From positions 25,050,513-25,114,512 of the forward strand of contig CM043968.1 of NCBI GenBank assembly GCA_014529385.2: DNA of 64,000 nucleotides. The letters run 5' to 3'. This stretch comes from Adiantum capillus-veneris (taxonomy: Eukaryota; Streptophyta; Polypodiopsida; Polypodiales; Pteridaceae). The notes beneath the pieces were generated by a model. It was not told the DNA's origin and ran no database searches. It worked only from the letters and a program-made list of their open reading frames with translations. Positions 45,451 to 57,724 of the stretch are shown here, piece by piece. The stretch's first letter is position 1. Each line of letters opens with the position of its first letter. Position numbers and translations under genes: made by a program.

Positions 45451-47225
45451 TGCAATTTATCACAAATCCAACCACTCACCTGGCAAAGGGTCAGTTTCTG
45501 CACAACTTCTTGCTTGGTTGTTGAATATACCTATACACAAGCGTTTTAATTTCGGCAATCGAGTCAAAGCATTTATCTGCTAGAGGTTATCTTAGTAATG
45601 ATTGGTATAACTGGAGAGTTAATCTCAACCACTACTGTATTTTATATTGTACTACCCTCAGATGTTGGTCAATTTACGCGAAAAAGTCTGAATTCAGTCT
45701 TTGCTTCGTCAAATGGGCAAACAAGGTCCAAATTCACTTCTGAAAGAAGTTCTGGAACCCTTAAGCCAAATGGAATCTCACTATCTATGCCAGGTCAAAT
45801 TTTCTTTGCAGTATGCCCCAATAGACATCCTACGCGTAGAATGTCTCCTGCTGTGTTTTGCCTGGATTTTTGCACTGTGGTTTCCCCTTGTTGTGCTGAG
45901 ACTACAACTGCTTTTACTTTTTTGATTTGGAAACCTATTAGGTGGTCAATGAGTCAGAAACCTGTTCCGACAGCCTGTTGCTGCTATTGATCAATCTAAT
46001 CAACTCCAATTTGGACCAAAATTGACTAGGAGGCTTGCCTTAGTGTATACAACACCTGGCTATGCTCACTATCAAAGTCTGTCTTCAATTTCTTGCTTTA
46101 GACATCCTACGCGTAGTATGTCTTTTTCATCAGAATGGCTTCAAACTCAAATCCCAGGCTCCCCTTGAGTTGCTGATCACTTTGGTATATTCAAAATTTG
46201 GTTTGGAGTCCAAAATCACTCAGAAGAAATCCTACGCGTAGGATGTCGTTTTGGCCTGTTTGACCCCAGACTTGTCCCACAGCTTCCCTTTGATGTCAGT
46301 AACCCACTGGTATGCTTAGATTTTGGTTTGGATGTCAAAGGTCCCAAATTTCAGCTGTTCTTGCCATTTTCAGTCAAAAAGTGCTAAAGTCCGCTTTGAA
46401 CCCAATTTTCTCACCCAAATGAGATGAAACCCCTTTCAGTCACTCAATATATCATGCAAAACATGCTCATGCAGCCATCTTATGGTTTTGGTCTCAAAAT
46501 AATGTTTTGGCACTATTTAGGTAGGATGTCTGGCAATTTCAATCTATCTGGCCGTATCCTGTCAAGATATGGTCAAATTTCCACTTTCCAGTTGAAATTA
46601 GGGTAAACCCTACCTTCTGAACACACTGGTCAACTCAAAATCCCAAAATTCCTCCCAGATTAGCCTGTAGACATCCTACGCGTAGGATGTATCCTGGCTT
46701 AAAATTAATTTTTTTCCTGACAGAAATGCTTCTGATGCTCTGTAGATCTATCAGAAACACTCACAGTAACTTTTGGAATTCAATTAGGCTTTCAAACACA
46801 CCTTTGCGTCTTTTTGCGTCTTTTACAAACTTGTAATGACTTTACCAAGCAAGTGTACATGCATGAAATGCTCTAGATCTTGAATCATGATGTCCTACTT
46901 ACTCTACTCCTACTTATCATGTGAAATGGTGATAATGGTGTTTTTGGTTGCTTTTTGGCCTCTCCAGACTCTCAAGCTCTCCTCTCACCGCTTCTGCCAC
47001 TCCAACTCCTACTCTAGAACTCGACTACTACCTAAAGAACTACCTTGGTCTACCTAATCTACCTAAGTCGAAGGATCTAAGCCAGGCACACGCTTCCTAG
47101 ACTCCCTCTAAGACCTAGAGAGTCCTCCACCCTCTGATCCTATCTAAATGTAAAACAAGACTCTTCGCAAGCCAAAAATCCCAATCCTCAAGGATTAGTC
47201 TCGGTCACCTACCTAAGGTTTTCGT
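45451..47225 (-). other. E3 untranslated leader with four palindromes
   Basis: About 1.8 kb without a supported gene, between the primer site and gag. It has palindromes at 45823-45846, 46100-46123, 46225-46248 and 46669-46692, and a leader block shared with E2 (TAGGTAGGTGACC and AGACTAATCCT on the minus strand). Confidence 0.72.
45823..46692. repeat. Palindrome set in E3 leader (4 copies)
   Basis: Each copy is based on AGACATCCTACG plus its reverse complement, with one to three changes: 45823-45846, 46100-46123, 46225-46248, 46669-46692. Spacings are 277, 125 and 444 bp. Confidence 0.9.
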
Positions 47226-47243
47226 CCCCGACAAGCGGCGCCA
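47226..47243 (-). other. E3 primer-binding site, tRNA-Asp type
   Basis: The minus strand reads TGGCGCCGCTTGTCGGGG one base after the LTR. It matches the tRNA-Asp 3' end with a few changes and is clearly related to the E2 site. Confidence 0.8.
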
Positions 47244-47244
47244 A

Positions 47245-48180
47245 TGTTGGACGGATACGTCGCAACGGACGTCAGCACAGCGAGAACTCACCTAACAAGT
47301 AATGTCAGCTAAGGACGAAAATCGACCTGCAGGCGTGTGGAAGCAAGCATAAGGTGTCAACCTACACTCGACCGACTCCTAACTAATTCCTACATAGGTC
47401 TCTACCAATTGTCTAAGTCACAGCCTTCAAGAGTGCATAAGAGGAAACTTCCTACAATGCTTTCTAGAGCCGAACACCCATCAAACAATCTCGAAACACC
47501 ATAGAACTTGAAGGAGACCCTACTAATACCAATAGGTCGCTCTCCCTAAGGTCTATGAACCAAAATCCCAATCCAAAACACCCGGTGCAGAAACACGTAG
47601 GATATCTTGCCGAAATCTGCAGGTCTTCGTTCCCGAAATCTAAAGTGCCTAATGTGTAGTTCTACTCAATGTGAACACGTAGATATGCTACAATGCAAAA
47701 TCGGATAACGTATGCTCACCCAAACACCCGATGAAGCTAGTAGAAGGAGCTCTCAAAACCGGACCGTACGCGCGCAATGTAGGTATCGGTGCGTAGCTCT
47801 CGTCGAGGGCAACACGCTGCAGTTCTCCGCACTCGATTCCGACCACCGAAGCACACGTAGCGTCAAGATAAATCTCACACTCTCTCTCCCGTACACAGTA
47901 CGCTCACTCACAGACTTCCAAACTTGTTTTTAAAATGACAAAAGGTTTTTTCATTAAGGTCAAAAAGTGGTATATATACCTTACAATTTCTCAAACCCTA
48001 AAGTTCCAAAATCAACCATCTACTCAATCTAACTATCAAAACTAGGATACAATTTGGAAACTTCTGTAAGTCCCAATAATTACAAGGTGAAAAATCAGGT
48101 TTTCCTCAATGAATGAATAATTACAAAAATAATAATCCTCCAAATAGTTAGATGCCGTGGGGTGTGTCCAGCTTCTAATA
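47245..48180 (-). repeat. E3 5' LTR (right copy), 936 bp
   Basis: It starts TGTTGGACGG and ends CTTCTAATA on the + strand; the last dinucleotide change spoils the TG terminus on the minus strand. TATATA lies at about 47971-47977. It has the CCCTAAAGTTCC segment that is missing from the left copy. Confidence 0.93.
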
Positions 48181-49749
48181 GCCACCTATTTTGGAATAGC
48201 TAAGAGCCATCTGTTTTTAATCCATCAGTGATTGCTTACAAGATCGAACAATTCTAACCAATTGAGTACCCATAAATTCTAATGGACAAGCAAGTGTCTT
48301 GCAGTTACTTCTTTTTTGGGAGTTATTTTAGCACTACACACTTTAAATGTGACCATTAAGTTGAGTTTTTGAAAGTCTTAAACTCGTAAAGGCTTATCTC
48401 TACCAAGGTGTCTAGATGAAGCAAGCATTTCAAACAGCACGGTTATTCACAAAAACCCAAGATTTTAAACTTTTGGGTCTAGAAAGGATCCAATTGTGGA
48501 TACGATTCCAACTTCAGAGGATCTCCTATTTTATCTATAGCACTAAGAGTGTTTATACGAGTACAATTTTGGGGTAAGACGGATCATGATTACTAAATCA
48601 CTTATTGAGTGTTGATGGTCAACTCTTGGAGCCTTCACACTTTCACTTTCAAGCAAAGAAGTCCACAAGCTGCCAAGGAGTAGTGGATAATTTCAACTTC
48701 CAAAGTTGACTTCAATTACTATTGGCTGCTAGTTGAGCAATTTCCCTGCAAAGTCTAGCGAAGGGGTTTGACAATGTAGATATTAACCAAGGGATTTGGA
48801 TTGCAAAGGAAACACCCAAGATTACATCTGCAATACTACTTGAATTTCATTGACTTTTAATTAGTTTTCCTAGGCCTTGATGCAGGCAAGAAATTTGGGC
48901 GACTGGTGCCTTTGACTACAGGTAAGTGAACAGTATGTTCAACCTCCAGGTACGCATACGATTTGGTTTATTTCCAATTTTGCATAGGCTTTGCTTGATT
49001 TTTCAAGTTAAATGAATAAGCTTGAATGCATTCATCCATTTTTGCTCTTCAAAGAGATGACAAGGTCACGTAAGAGATAAGAATTTTGCGTCGTAGTGTC
49101 CAAAATAATTTTTTTCCTTACGCAGTTATGGACCCACTTGTAGGGTTTGATTTGGCACATGTTGTCACATGGGATACAACATGGTCTAGGAACCCAAGGA
49201 GTTTGGTTTAGCTAGTTTGAAGAAAGTTTAATGAGGGTCCCTCTCACTCACGTCACAAAATGTTTGCAGTTACCTCCACACACAAGTACATCTTGTACTT
49301 GAAGGATGTTATTTTTCAGACATCCTTACTTGACTTTTTACCCTACGACATCATTCCAAAATGGATGATTAATCCATTTGGTGCTTGGGAGACATAACTA
49401 CCGCAAGCATGTCTACTCTTTAGTCCATTTCATCCTCCTAAGTAGAGTGACAAATTCTACATGGTGTTTGAGAGACGTCGTCATCCCAAACATGATTCTT
49501 AGTATGCATACTACTTAAATTTGTGCACAGTAAAGAGAGAATTAGTCTTATAAGACAAAAACATTTTTCATTTAAAATGCATTTTCATATGCTTACTGTG
49601 GTGCAACATTGTAAGCATTGACAAGGTTCATATTATCCTTAAGCTAGGTTCCTTGCATCCATTTAGCATCTTTAAAAGGATAATTCTTTAACTTAATAAG
49701 ATATCATCAGATAATCTTACCGTTTCTTAATACCTTTCCTGTTATTTCA
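48181..49749. other. Unassigned region right of E3
   Basis: It begins with the other half of the E3 target minisatellite (to about 48212). The rest has no convincing gene. It could include the 3' LTR of the minus-strand chromovirus-like remnant that follows, but I see no match to sequence right of its primer site at 54370. Confidence 0.45.
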
Positions 49750-50293
49750 TAGGATGAACGTAGATTGAAGTACTTCTTCTTGATCTTCGATTTTTGGAGG
49801 GTGTGTAACTATTGCTTCTTTTGATGGCGCTCCTTTGTAAGGCTTACATAGGCTCTCATGGAAAGCATTGTGTATGAACCAATGGTTGGGCAACTTTAAT
49901 TGATAATCCATCTCATTGATTGGCTTAAGAATTAAAAAGGACCATAGTATCTTTTTGCTAATTTAGCCTAGTACTCTTGGTGGCCCAAAGGATTCTTTCC
50001 CGTAGTATGCCTTAGATAAGCCTTGAGAAACTTTAGCAAGACCCAACCATTTTTATTAAAGGCTAAGGCTCTTCTATGCTTATTAGTAGTAGCCATTTTT
50101 GCCTTTGCTTTGAGATGGATATAACCTCTTTAATCTTTGGAAAAGATTCTTGTGAGTCTTGGCTATATTCATCAGTAGTGAAGATCTTCCCATGTACTTT
50201 GAGTAGTAAGGGACTTTTGGATCTTCCCTCTTTAACCTCGAAAGGTGCTTTCCCTATAGAAGTATGTACAATGTCATTGTATGTATACTCCAT
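49750..50293 (-). pseudogene. Chromovirus-like integrase C-terminus
   Basis: EYTYNDIVHTSIGKAPFEV and the segment after it are typical of the end of chromovirus integrase. It continues through LPNHWFIHNAFHESLCKPYKGAPS to EEVLQSTFIL*, the usual entry into a chromodomain, where it stops. The chromodomain itself is not found. Confidence 0.75.
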
Positions 50294-50329
50294 AAGAGGT
50301 AGGTACTTCTCTCATTGAGAACGTTGATC

Positions 50330-51091
50330 CACTTCCATGACATAGGCTTTTAGTAGATCAAGAATTTTTAGATTAATTATTTCATTTTGGTCATCCGTTT
50401 GTGGATGATAGTCTGAAAGAGAAATTTAATTTACTTCCTAAATTCTCAAAAAGACCCTTCTAGAAATTATTGGTTATTCTAGGATCTTTGTCCGAAACTA
50501 TGGATGTTGAAAAGCCATGATACTTGGAAATTTGAATCTAAAGAGGGTTGCCATTTGATGTGCCTTAATAGTCTTTTTGACAGGCATAGAGTGTGTTTTC
50601 TTGTTAAGCCTGTCGATTGAAACAATTCAAGTTGCTTCCCTCAATCAAATTTAAACTTTTGGTATACCACGCATTTTGAAACATATTGTTGTATGTTTAC
50701 TTTTCATGGTACTCCAATAGAAATACATTTCTACTCCTTGAAGAGTAGATTATGGATTCCCTCTTTGCCCCACATAAAGAGAAGTATGGGATTCATACAT
50801 CACTTTCTTATTGTATGGGTGCGAAACACATAGCCTATTGCCGTTTGGAAGATAACCATCCTTCAAGGTGAATGGCTCTTTTTTCTTCCCTAATGCAAAG
50901 GTTCTAATTACATACTTAAAGTCTCGATCAGTAGCATACTCATCTATCATAAAAGATAGATCATTGTGAGTTGCTATAGACACCATATTTACCCTTGGTC
51001 GTTGTGAAAGTGCATCGACCACTTGATTGTGCTTGCCAACAATGTGAGCAATATGAAATTTAAATTGTAAAAGAAAATTTGCCCACCTCAT
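50330..51091 (-). pseudogene. Chromovirus-like RNase H end and integrase core
   Basis: RWANFLLQFKFHIAHIVGKHNQVVDALSQRP closes RNase H. The zinc-binding region is truncated near 50750. A degraded core with SIDRLNKKTHSMPVKKTI follows near 50600. Several stops. Confidence 0.72.
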
Positions 51092-51169
51092 TTGTTTGTC
51101 GGAGAGCTTGGTTTGTCGTCATGAAGTTATTGAGGCTTTGTGATCTATTCGTAGGATGACTAGAGTCCC

Positions 51170-52095
51170 CAAGAGATAGTGTTATAGAATAGCTAGTATC
51201 TCTTTTTTGTATTTTCCCAATACTCACTTATCGAAGTTGAGTCTTTGACTCTCATATGCTATGGCATGCCCTTCTTGAAGCAAAATAGCTCCAAGGCAAT
51301 TACCACAAGCATCACATTGGACCTCAAATGGCTTTGAGAGATCTAGTAGTGTGATCACACATTGAGAGATAAGATTCTCCTTAAGCTTCTTCAAAAGCTT
51401 CTTGCACTTTTGGAGTCCATGAATACCTAACATTCTTTTTATGTTAAGTCATGTAATCGGCCTGCTATTAGCGAGAATTTTTTTTATGAAGCATCTATAG
51501 TATGCACATATACCTATAAAGCTTTGTACCTCCTGTAGATTCCTTGGATTAGGCCATCCTCTTATTATCTGTAGCTTTGTTGGATCCATACGGATGCCAT
51601 CCTTAGAGATAATGTGACCTAACTATTGAATCTCTTGTAGGAAAAATTCACTTTTCTTTTGATTAATTAAAAGCTTATTCTCTCTCACAACTTGAAAGAT
51701 TACCTGGAGGTGTCGCTTGTACTCCTCAAGAGAATTTGAGTGGCCTAAATATTTTTATCCATCATGAGTTTGAATGCGTCTAGAGCATTTGTCAGGCCAA
51801 AACTTTGTAAATTATCAAATAGATCTTCTATGCGCGGCACGGGAAATCTATTTTTCATTGTAATCTTATTTAGTGTTCTATAGTCGACACATATGTGATA
51901 TATGTCATCTTTCTTTTGCACTAAAAGCAATGGTGAACAAAATGGAGAGGAGCTAGACCTCACCATCCCTTTTTCCACCAATTCATGCACTTGCCTCATG
52001 ATCTCCTCTTGTTGAGCTTGTGAAACTCGATAAGGAGTCTTGCTAGGCAATGAGCTTCCTGGTAGGAGCTCAATTTTTTGGTCATCATCTCTCAT
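51170..52095 (-). pseudogene. Chromovirus-like reverse transcriptase and RNase H start
   Basis: RT begins IELLPGSSLPSKTPYRVSQAQQEEI and runs through KKDDIYHICVDYRTLNKITMKNRFPVPRIEDLFDNLQ. It then jumps directly to FGLTNALDAF, so about 50 residues of the fingers and palm are deleted near 51790. RNase H opens with PFEVQCDACGNCLGAILLQ near 51330. Confidence 0.8.
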
Positions 52096-52185
52096 TTTAG
52101 AGGTATCTCACTAGGGATGTCATCAATGAAAACATCTTGGGATCCATTTAAGAAATTAAACAACTCTAATTCCTCTTGATTCCCT

Positions 52186-52800
52186 TTATTGCAAGGAAAT
52201 GGTGTTCCTCGACTCATTAGAATCTATGTACATGCTCTTTTCCCTGTAGGTGAAGTAGATTCTCCTTTCAAAGAAATTCATGTTGGAAGCCATGCAGTTA
52301 AACCACGATGCCCCAATGATAACATTCTCATGTTTGAGAGGGAGATGAAGAAATCCTTTTTGTCCACATAGCTTTTGGACATGAAGCCTCAATTTTCCAA
52401 TTAAGGGAGTAACTGAGATGTCTTGTCCCTTGATAGATCCATCAGCTTTTAATGTATCTCCCATCTCGTGGCTTGTAAGCCTAGCTTGGTGGTCAACTCC
52501 GTGGAGTTGAACCAGGGTCAAACAAAATAAAGGCATCATGTTCTTGTATCTTTCCCCAAGCATAGGAAAGGAGAAATCCTTGGCAATGAGCATCCTCTTT
52601 TGGAGCTTCAAACATAGAGGCTCTAGGAGTCTCATTGCAAGAAATTCTATTGAAGCAAGGACGATAACCATGGCCTTACTCCCCACACTTAAAACATTTG
52701 TGGTCCTTACAAAAAAAAACTTCTAGCTCTTTATAAGAGAGTTTATATTTACCTTTGTAAACACCCTTCTCCTTAAACCGATTATTGTTGTTGTTGGAAT
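52186..52800 (-). pseudogene. Chromovirus-like protease region
   Basis: LKHENVIIGASWFNCMASNMNFFERRIYF matches the end of the protease and the linker seen in chromoviruses. The catalytic DSG loop near 52500 is disrupted (ALFDPGSTP-like reading in another frame). Confidence 0.65.
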
Positions 52801-53099
52801 AGCCTTGGCAAGAATTGGGCATTGGTTTTCATCTTGGCATCACTTTTGTCTTTATTTTCCATGGGCTTGACATTCCGTCTAGCCCCTTATTGGCAATTCG
52901 TGCATGAAGCAACCATGGTGTGGTGGATTATTTCGGTGATAGAACCAGGCCGTTGGGAGTTGACATACTCGGCCATCTCTTTGGGTAATCCCGCACAAAA
53001 TTGTTGCTTTTTCTTGGTGGAGTCTATCTTTTGAAAGACAATAGCTTGGAGCTATAAATCCCAAAACTTTTCCACATATTTGTGGGTAGAATCATGATA

Positions 53100-54019
53100 G
53101 AGAAGCTTTAAACTTCACCATTTGGTAAGCACTTTGTCCTTTGCATCACTTGCAAGGAATTTCTTCATGATGGAAACTTGTAGACTTTTCCATGTCTTTG
53201 GGGTGTCGCCATTGCCACAAGCTAGCCCACCATTGACGAGCCGATTTTTGGAAGTGCACAGCTACATGGTGTAGCTTGGAGGACTCCGTGAAGCCCTCAT
53301 CTCCAAAGGCCCATCAAATTGTTGGATGAAGGCCAATACTTTGTCAGTAGCACCAAAGGTGCCATCATAGGTGAGAAAAGAGATACTCTTTCCTCCCTCT
53401 TTGAGCTTCTTAAGCTTTTGTGACCTTCGCCATGCAGGGTAAGATTTGAGATGTCCTCCCCTCTTGTATTCTCTAGGAGAATAGCCATAGGTTTCATCGG
53501 AAGAGGAGGAAGGTGAAGAAGAAGGAGAAGAGGGTGACCTCTTTCTTTCCCTTTTCCTCCTTTGTTTCCTCTCTTCCTTTTTGAAGTGATGAGGAGAAGG
53601 ACTATGGGTTAACCGTTTCCTCTTGGGAGGAGTCGGTAATCGTTTAATCCGCCTTCTTCGTGGAGCCACATTTTTGGAGGAATTTAGGAATTCATTACTT
53701 TCTTGATCTTTGGATTCCTCCTCTCTATGGGAGAGAGTCTTCTTTTGGGGGTCTCATCAAGAGGCCTTCTAAGCTCTCTCTCCTCTTGGAGAGGAAACGA
53801 AATACCATAAGCACAAAGTTGTTGAGTAACTTTGGCTTGCAAAGCGGGGTTGCCCATAACTTGTTGCAACCTAGTGACAAGATAATTGACAAACATGGGG
53901 GCATCATCATTAGCACTTTCATGTGCAAAATCAAAGCTATCAATGTTCATTCTACTGTCTTGGTTATTGTCAAACATGTTAATTAAACTTATGTCTTTAC
54001 TTAGTGTATGCTTTGGCAA
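53100..54019 (-). pseudogene. Chromovirus-like gag
   Basis: The frame starts MPKHTLSKDISLINMFDN at 54019, has RLQQVMGNPALQAKV, shifts frame near 53690, and continues with a Lys/Arg/Ser-rich segment (RRRRIKRLPTPPKRKRLTHSPSP ... SSSDETYGYSPREYKRGG). The capsid (YDGTFGATDKVLAFIQQFD) follows. Confidence 0.7.
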
Positions 54020-54357
54020 TTCAAAACCTTAGTTGCTACTCCTCTTAGCCTTTAAAAACAGGCACTTAAGTATCTACACCCACGGCTCGAATTGTTTAAT
54101 TATAGAGAGTAGTGGAGTGAGTCTAACATAGCGAAGTTGACGAGGGATAGCTCCTTTTGGACTTCTTATGGCTCAATAATGGTAAAGACGTAGGAAAGTC
54201 TAAATAGACCCGAGGTGTGCACCATATCCCACATAGTGGGCTCAACAAAACCAATAATAGATACCAGACCCACTTACCCTAATATAATTAACAAAAAAAA
54301 ACCATTAATAGGATACTTAAGGACCTCTCTTCTTAAGCAAGAAAAGGGAAACCAAAT

Positions 54358-54369
54358 GCTCTGATACCA
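54358..54369 (-). other. Primer-binding site, initiator tRNA-Met type
   Basis: The minus strand reads TGGTATCAGAGC, the standard 12-base complement of plant initiator tRNA-Met. It marks the 5' LTR of the chromovirus-like element as lying to its right, starting near 54376. Confidence 0.85.
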
Positions 54370-54375
54370 ATATAA

Positions 54376-55867
54376 TGGAAACTGCCTATGAAATTTGAGA
54401 GTAGCGAAATTAGGAAATTAGGTGAAAGCACTTTTGAGATATTACTTTGTGAGCATAGCGGGTGAACTTAATTGATGGTAGCAACATAAACATGGTACTT
54501 AGTTAACTTGGCATGAACAATACTTTTGCAAGAGAGAGAGAGTTTAGAGAACATGATAATAGTTGAGGACCGGATTCATATGGATCCGGTCCCCCCTCCA
54601 ATAGGCATTTGCATTATAGTTTCTCCCATCAAGAGAGACTTGGTACAATACAATATATGTTTTCCTTGTGACCTACGTGATGCAATGAAGATGGAAATCT
54701 TCATGCATCACAAGCATAACATAAACTTGTAGAAAGAATTAACTATACCAAGCCTCAGTCCCAAGGCCTCAAACACCTTTCAAGGTGGAGAGAGCTAGCG
54801 GGGAATGAGGATAGGGAAGAGGAAGAAGAAACATTTTGTAGGAGAAATAAATAGTTCCTCACTTATCATTTCTCTTCTTGCTAGCATACAGAATAGCATA
54901 GTAATGAACATGGAGAAGATGGCAAGCTTAAGCATTGAAGCATGGCTCTTGGTTGGATTTGCATTCCATAGCCAAGTGTGTTGGTGTAGGCTCTCACTTC
55001 TCACAAGATTGGAGAAGGAGGTGGTGTTCCTCAATTTTCACCAAGTGAGAATGCCCTTGCCAATGAGTGAGTGTGTGGATTATATCCCCCTAGCACCCCC
55101 CTTCTTTGCTTTGGGCAAAATTTCTACATGCTACAAGATCATTGGACCCCTCTCTCCCTAGCCAATCACATGCAAGATACAATCAAGTACATGGGTAGTC
55201 TTTTGACAAGTGTCCTCCTTACTTAGAGAGAGAGCTTGAAAATATCTAGATATTTGTTAGATGGAAGTAGAAGCTCATTGGACCCCTCTTTAGCCCAACC
55301 AATAACATTCAAGCACACCATGTGGTTAAGCTTAGTGAGAGTTTGTCATGTGTCCCATGTGATCTTTTAGAATTCCCCTAACTTTGAGATCTTTATGCAT
55401 AGGAAGTTTCTCAAGCAACTTCCTCATTAAGTGTGTAGGTTCTCTTTTTGACTCAAGCATCTTACCCCCATGCATAGGAAGCTTCTCAAGCAACTTCCTC
55501 GTTAAATGTGACAAGTACCTCAAGTACCTTAGTCGACAAGCATGACAAGCACCTTAGGTGGAGTTCCCACCTCAAGCACAGACCTAGCTTGCCTAAGTTT
55601 AGGTCGGGCTCCCACCTCAAGCACATCCCTAGCTTCCTTAAGTTTAGGTCGGGTTCCAACCTCAAGCTCAGCCCTAGTTTGCTTAAGGTCAAAGGACTTT
55701 TAACACTAACCATTGGAGGTCTTTAATGAAGCTAACCCTAAGGTCTTTTAAGCTTCATTAGTCAAACTTGCTCTTTGATAGACCATCTCTCATTTGGGCC
55801 CCTTTACCATTGGCCCCGTGTTGAGATAGATCCATAAGCACATGTCTATATTCTAACCATTATTTCC
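54376..55867. other. Probable 5' LTR of the chromovirus-like element plus unassigned sequence
   Basis: TGGAAACTG near 54376 is a plausible LTR edge next to the primer site. The far edge is not identified. It contains a short inverted repeat around 54569-54592 (GACCGGAT...ATCCGGTC), a 30-base direct repeat near 55395 and 55473, and a 45-bp tandem repeat (55566-55690). Confidence 0.45.
55566..55690 (+). repeat. 45-bp tandem repeat, about 2.8 copies
   Basis: Units start CCCACCTCAAGCACA, CCCACCTCAAGCACA and CCAACCTCAAGCTCA at about 45-bp steps, and share CCTTAAGTTTAGGTCGGG. Confidence 0.85.
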
Positions 55868-56556
55868 GTTTAATTATCCCATATTAAATGATCAGTTTAA
55901 TATGAGAAAATCATTTGGGTTGGTTAGATATTAGATATTTAATGACACATGTGATGGAATTGGGTTATGATTTATGATTTTGGATTGATCATGAAGTGGT
56001 TCTGATGGTTTATGGTGGATATGTAAGGGTAGAGACCCTGTACAATCTCACTGCTTGTAAAATATTGTCTGTGCATATGGAAGATGCTATTGAAATTGGA
56101 CTCATGTGTTATGTTTCTCATGGAAGTGTTGCTACAACACTACGATCACCTACATTGCTTAGCCTTAGACAAAAGGATCGATGACTTGGGGCTTTGCTCG
56201 ATCGGGTTTGTTGCCTAGGTTTTTTTTTTGTTAGTTAGGCTCATCTACACGGTTAGAGCGTCGAGGTTGAATGACCTACATGGCTAATGCGTCAGGGATC
56301 TTGCCTTGTCTTTGCCTAGACACCTAATGCTGGGCATTGAAGAGGCGTGGTGCCTAAACTAGTATAGTCGGTGTTTATATTCTACCACCTACTGGTATTT
56401 GGGATCCTTTTAGAGCTCGGGTTCATGAAGGGAAGCAAAACTGCCTTCCTCTATGTCTGACTCAGGTAGGTTCGAGGTGTTCTGGCTCGCTCCTTGAAAA
56501 AATATATTCTCTCTGTTTGTAGTAGAGCAAAAGTGGATGGGTGGAACAGCCGATCC
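55868..56556 (+). repeat. Long direct repeat, left copy (LTR candidate)
   Basis: From TTTAATTATCCC to GGAACAGCCGATCC it is nearly identical to 63312-64000, in the same orientation. It could be the first part of an LTR; a weak initiator-Met-like primer site (TGGTATTAGAGA) lies at about 57067-57078. Confidence 0.8.
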
Positions 56557-56724
56557 CTACATAAGGTCCAGTGCTCTGCTAATCATTCATATCTTTGATG
56601 TTATGGTATACCCAAATTTTGGTTATTGCATTAGTTCATGGTTGCCTTTTTTATTTAAATGGCACATTTAAAGATTTTCTTTTGTCATTCTCACATGTCT
56701 TTATGCACTCTATTTCACCCTCCA

Positions 56725-56725
<1 letters not shown>

Positions 56726-56795
<70 letters not shown>
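56726..56795. repeat. Compound microsatellite (CT)n(AT)n
   Basis: CT runs from 56726 to 56757, then AT to 56795. It resembles the repeat at 10266-10329. Confidence 0.93.
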
Positions 56796-56797
<2 letters not shown>

Positions 56798-57066
56798 CAA
56801 CAATGTGATGTACACTTATATTCACCCTTCACCTTGTTATTTTTCTTGAGTATGCTTTCATTCATATCACCCATTCAGAGATAGCACTAGTGGTTAGGTG
56901 CCTTTGGATGTAGTCCAACTCATAGTCTAAACTCCATGCTTTGTCCAAGACTGAGAGCTCCTTCCCTGTGCAAATGCTTTTGCAACTCTGATGTATATTG
57001 AAATTATATAAAAGTATAAAATTATATATTTTTTGCATAGACCCCTGGGAAGGGGTATCTCTGACT

Positions 57067-57724
57067 TGGTATTAGAGAAATAGGTTAGCCTAAATCCTTG
57101 TACTAGTTGGGTTAGTCATGTATCATGTACGCATTTATGCATGCTATTTGAGAAACAATACTATATTCGCAATGCATTTATGAGCGATGTTGATTGGTGA
57201 AACTTGTTTGAGTTGTCTTCTTGTATGGATTTATGTGGGATTGCGATTCGATAAATTGATTGGAGTGTCATATAAGTGTATTAATAATTTCTTTGAATAC
57301 TTATTTTGTACTTAACAAATGGCTCCTAAGGTGACGTCTGAATGCAAGGGGAATGAGGTTTTGTCCATAGTGTTCAACAATATGGAAACATGGTTACCGA
57401 GGGATGCAAGGAAAGTGTTTTTATCCAAAGAATGGGACCAAATTCTTTGCAACACCAGAGACCATGACGTATTATAAGAGTCTTTACCTTACTTGCCATC
57501 AAGAACCCTTCTACCAATTCTTTATCTACATCCATGACAACCCGAGGGATTGGTTTGCTAACCTTAGGCTACTTCAACTTAGGATGTGGCTAGGCTTAGA
57601 AGATATGTACTACTACTTGGCAATGCATTTACAAATGCTCAAAATTTTTGAAGTTTCCAAGAAGTTTGAAGCACTTAAAACTATCAAAGGGAAAGAAAAT
57701 CTAGAGGATAACTATAGACCATAA
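57067..57724 (+). other. Weak primer-site-like sequence and short unidentified ORF
   Basis: TGGTATTAGAGA (57067-57078) matches the initiator-Met primer site in 10 of 12 bases. An ATG at 57320 (MAPKVTSECKGNEVL) opens a short frame. A frame at 57404-57724 (106 residues, with FYQFFIYIHDNPRDWFANLRLLQLRMWLGLEDMYYYL) has no motif I recognise. It may be a gag remnant. Confidence 0.3.

Larger units (their letters stand above)
10447..48180 (-). mobile_element. Giant Ty3/gypsy retrotransposon E3, minus strand, split by nested E2
   Basis: It is bounded by LTRs at 10447-11346 and 47245-48180, with flanks GCCAT (10442-10446) and GCCAC (48181-48185) as a 5-bp target duplication with one change. Subtracting the nested element leaves about 19 kb. 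Read on the minus strand the order is: LTR, primer site, leader of about 1.8 kb, gag, retropepsin 1, RT, RNase H, duplicated zinc module, integrase, second retropepsin, Trp-repeat tail, non-coding region of about 2.1 kb, ORF3, polypurine tract, LTR. Hand comparison of the LTRs gives about 45 substitutions, mostly C-to-T type, plus one indel of about 35 bp. That makes it older than E2. Confidence 0.93.
49750..54370 (-). mobile_element. Chromovirus-like Ty3/gypsy remnant, minus strand
   Basis: The order on the minus strand is: primer site (54369-54358), gag (about 54019-53100), zinc finger and protease (52800-52186), RT (52095-51700), RNase H (51460-51000), integrase (51000-50060), and a C-terminal stretch PYKGAPSKEAIVTHPPKIEDQEEVLQSTFIL to about 49750, which would lead into a chromodomain. 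It is unrelated in detail to E1-E3, and heavily decayed. Confidence 0.8.

Noticed and set aside
48181-49749. 3' LTR of the chromovirus-like element
   Set aside because: I could not find sequence matching the region right of its primer site (54376 onward), so no LTR is called.
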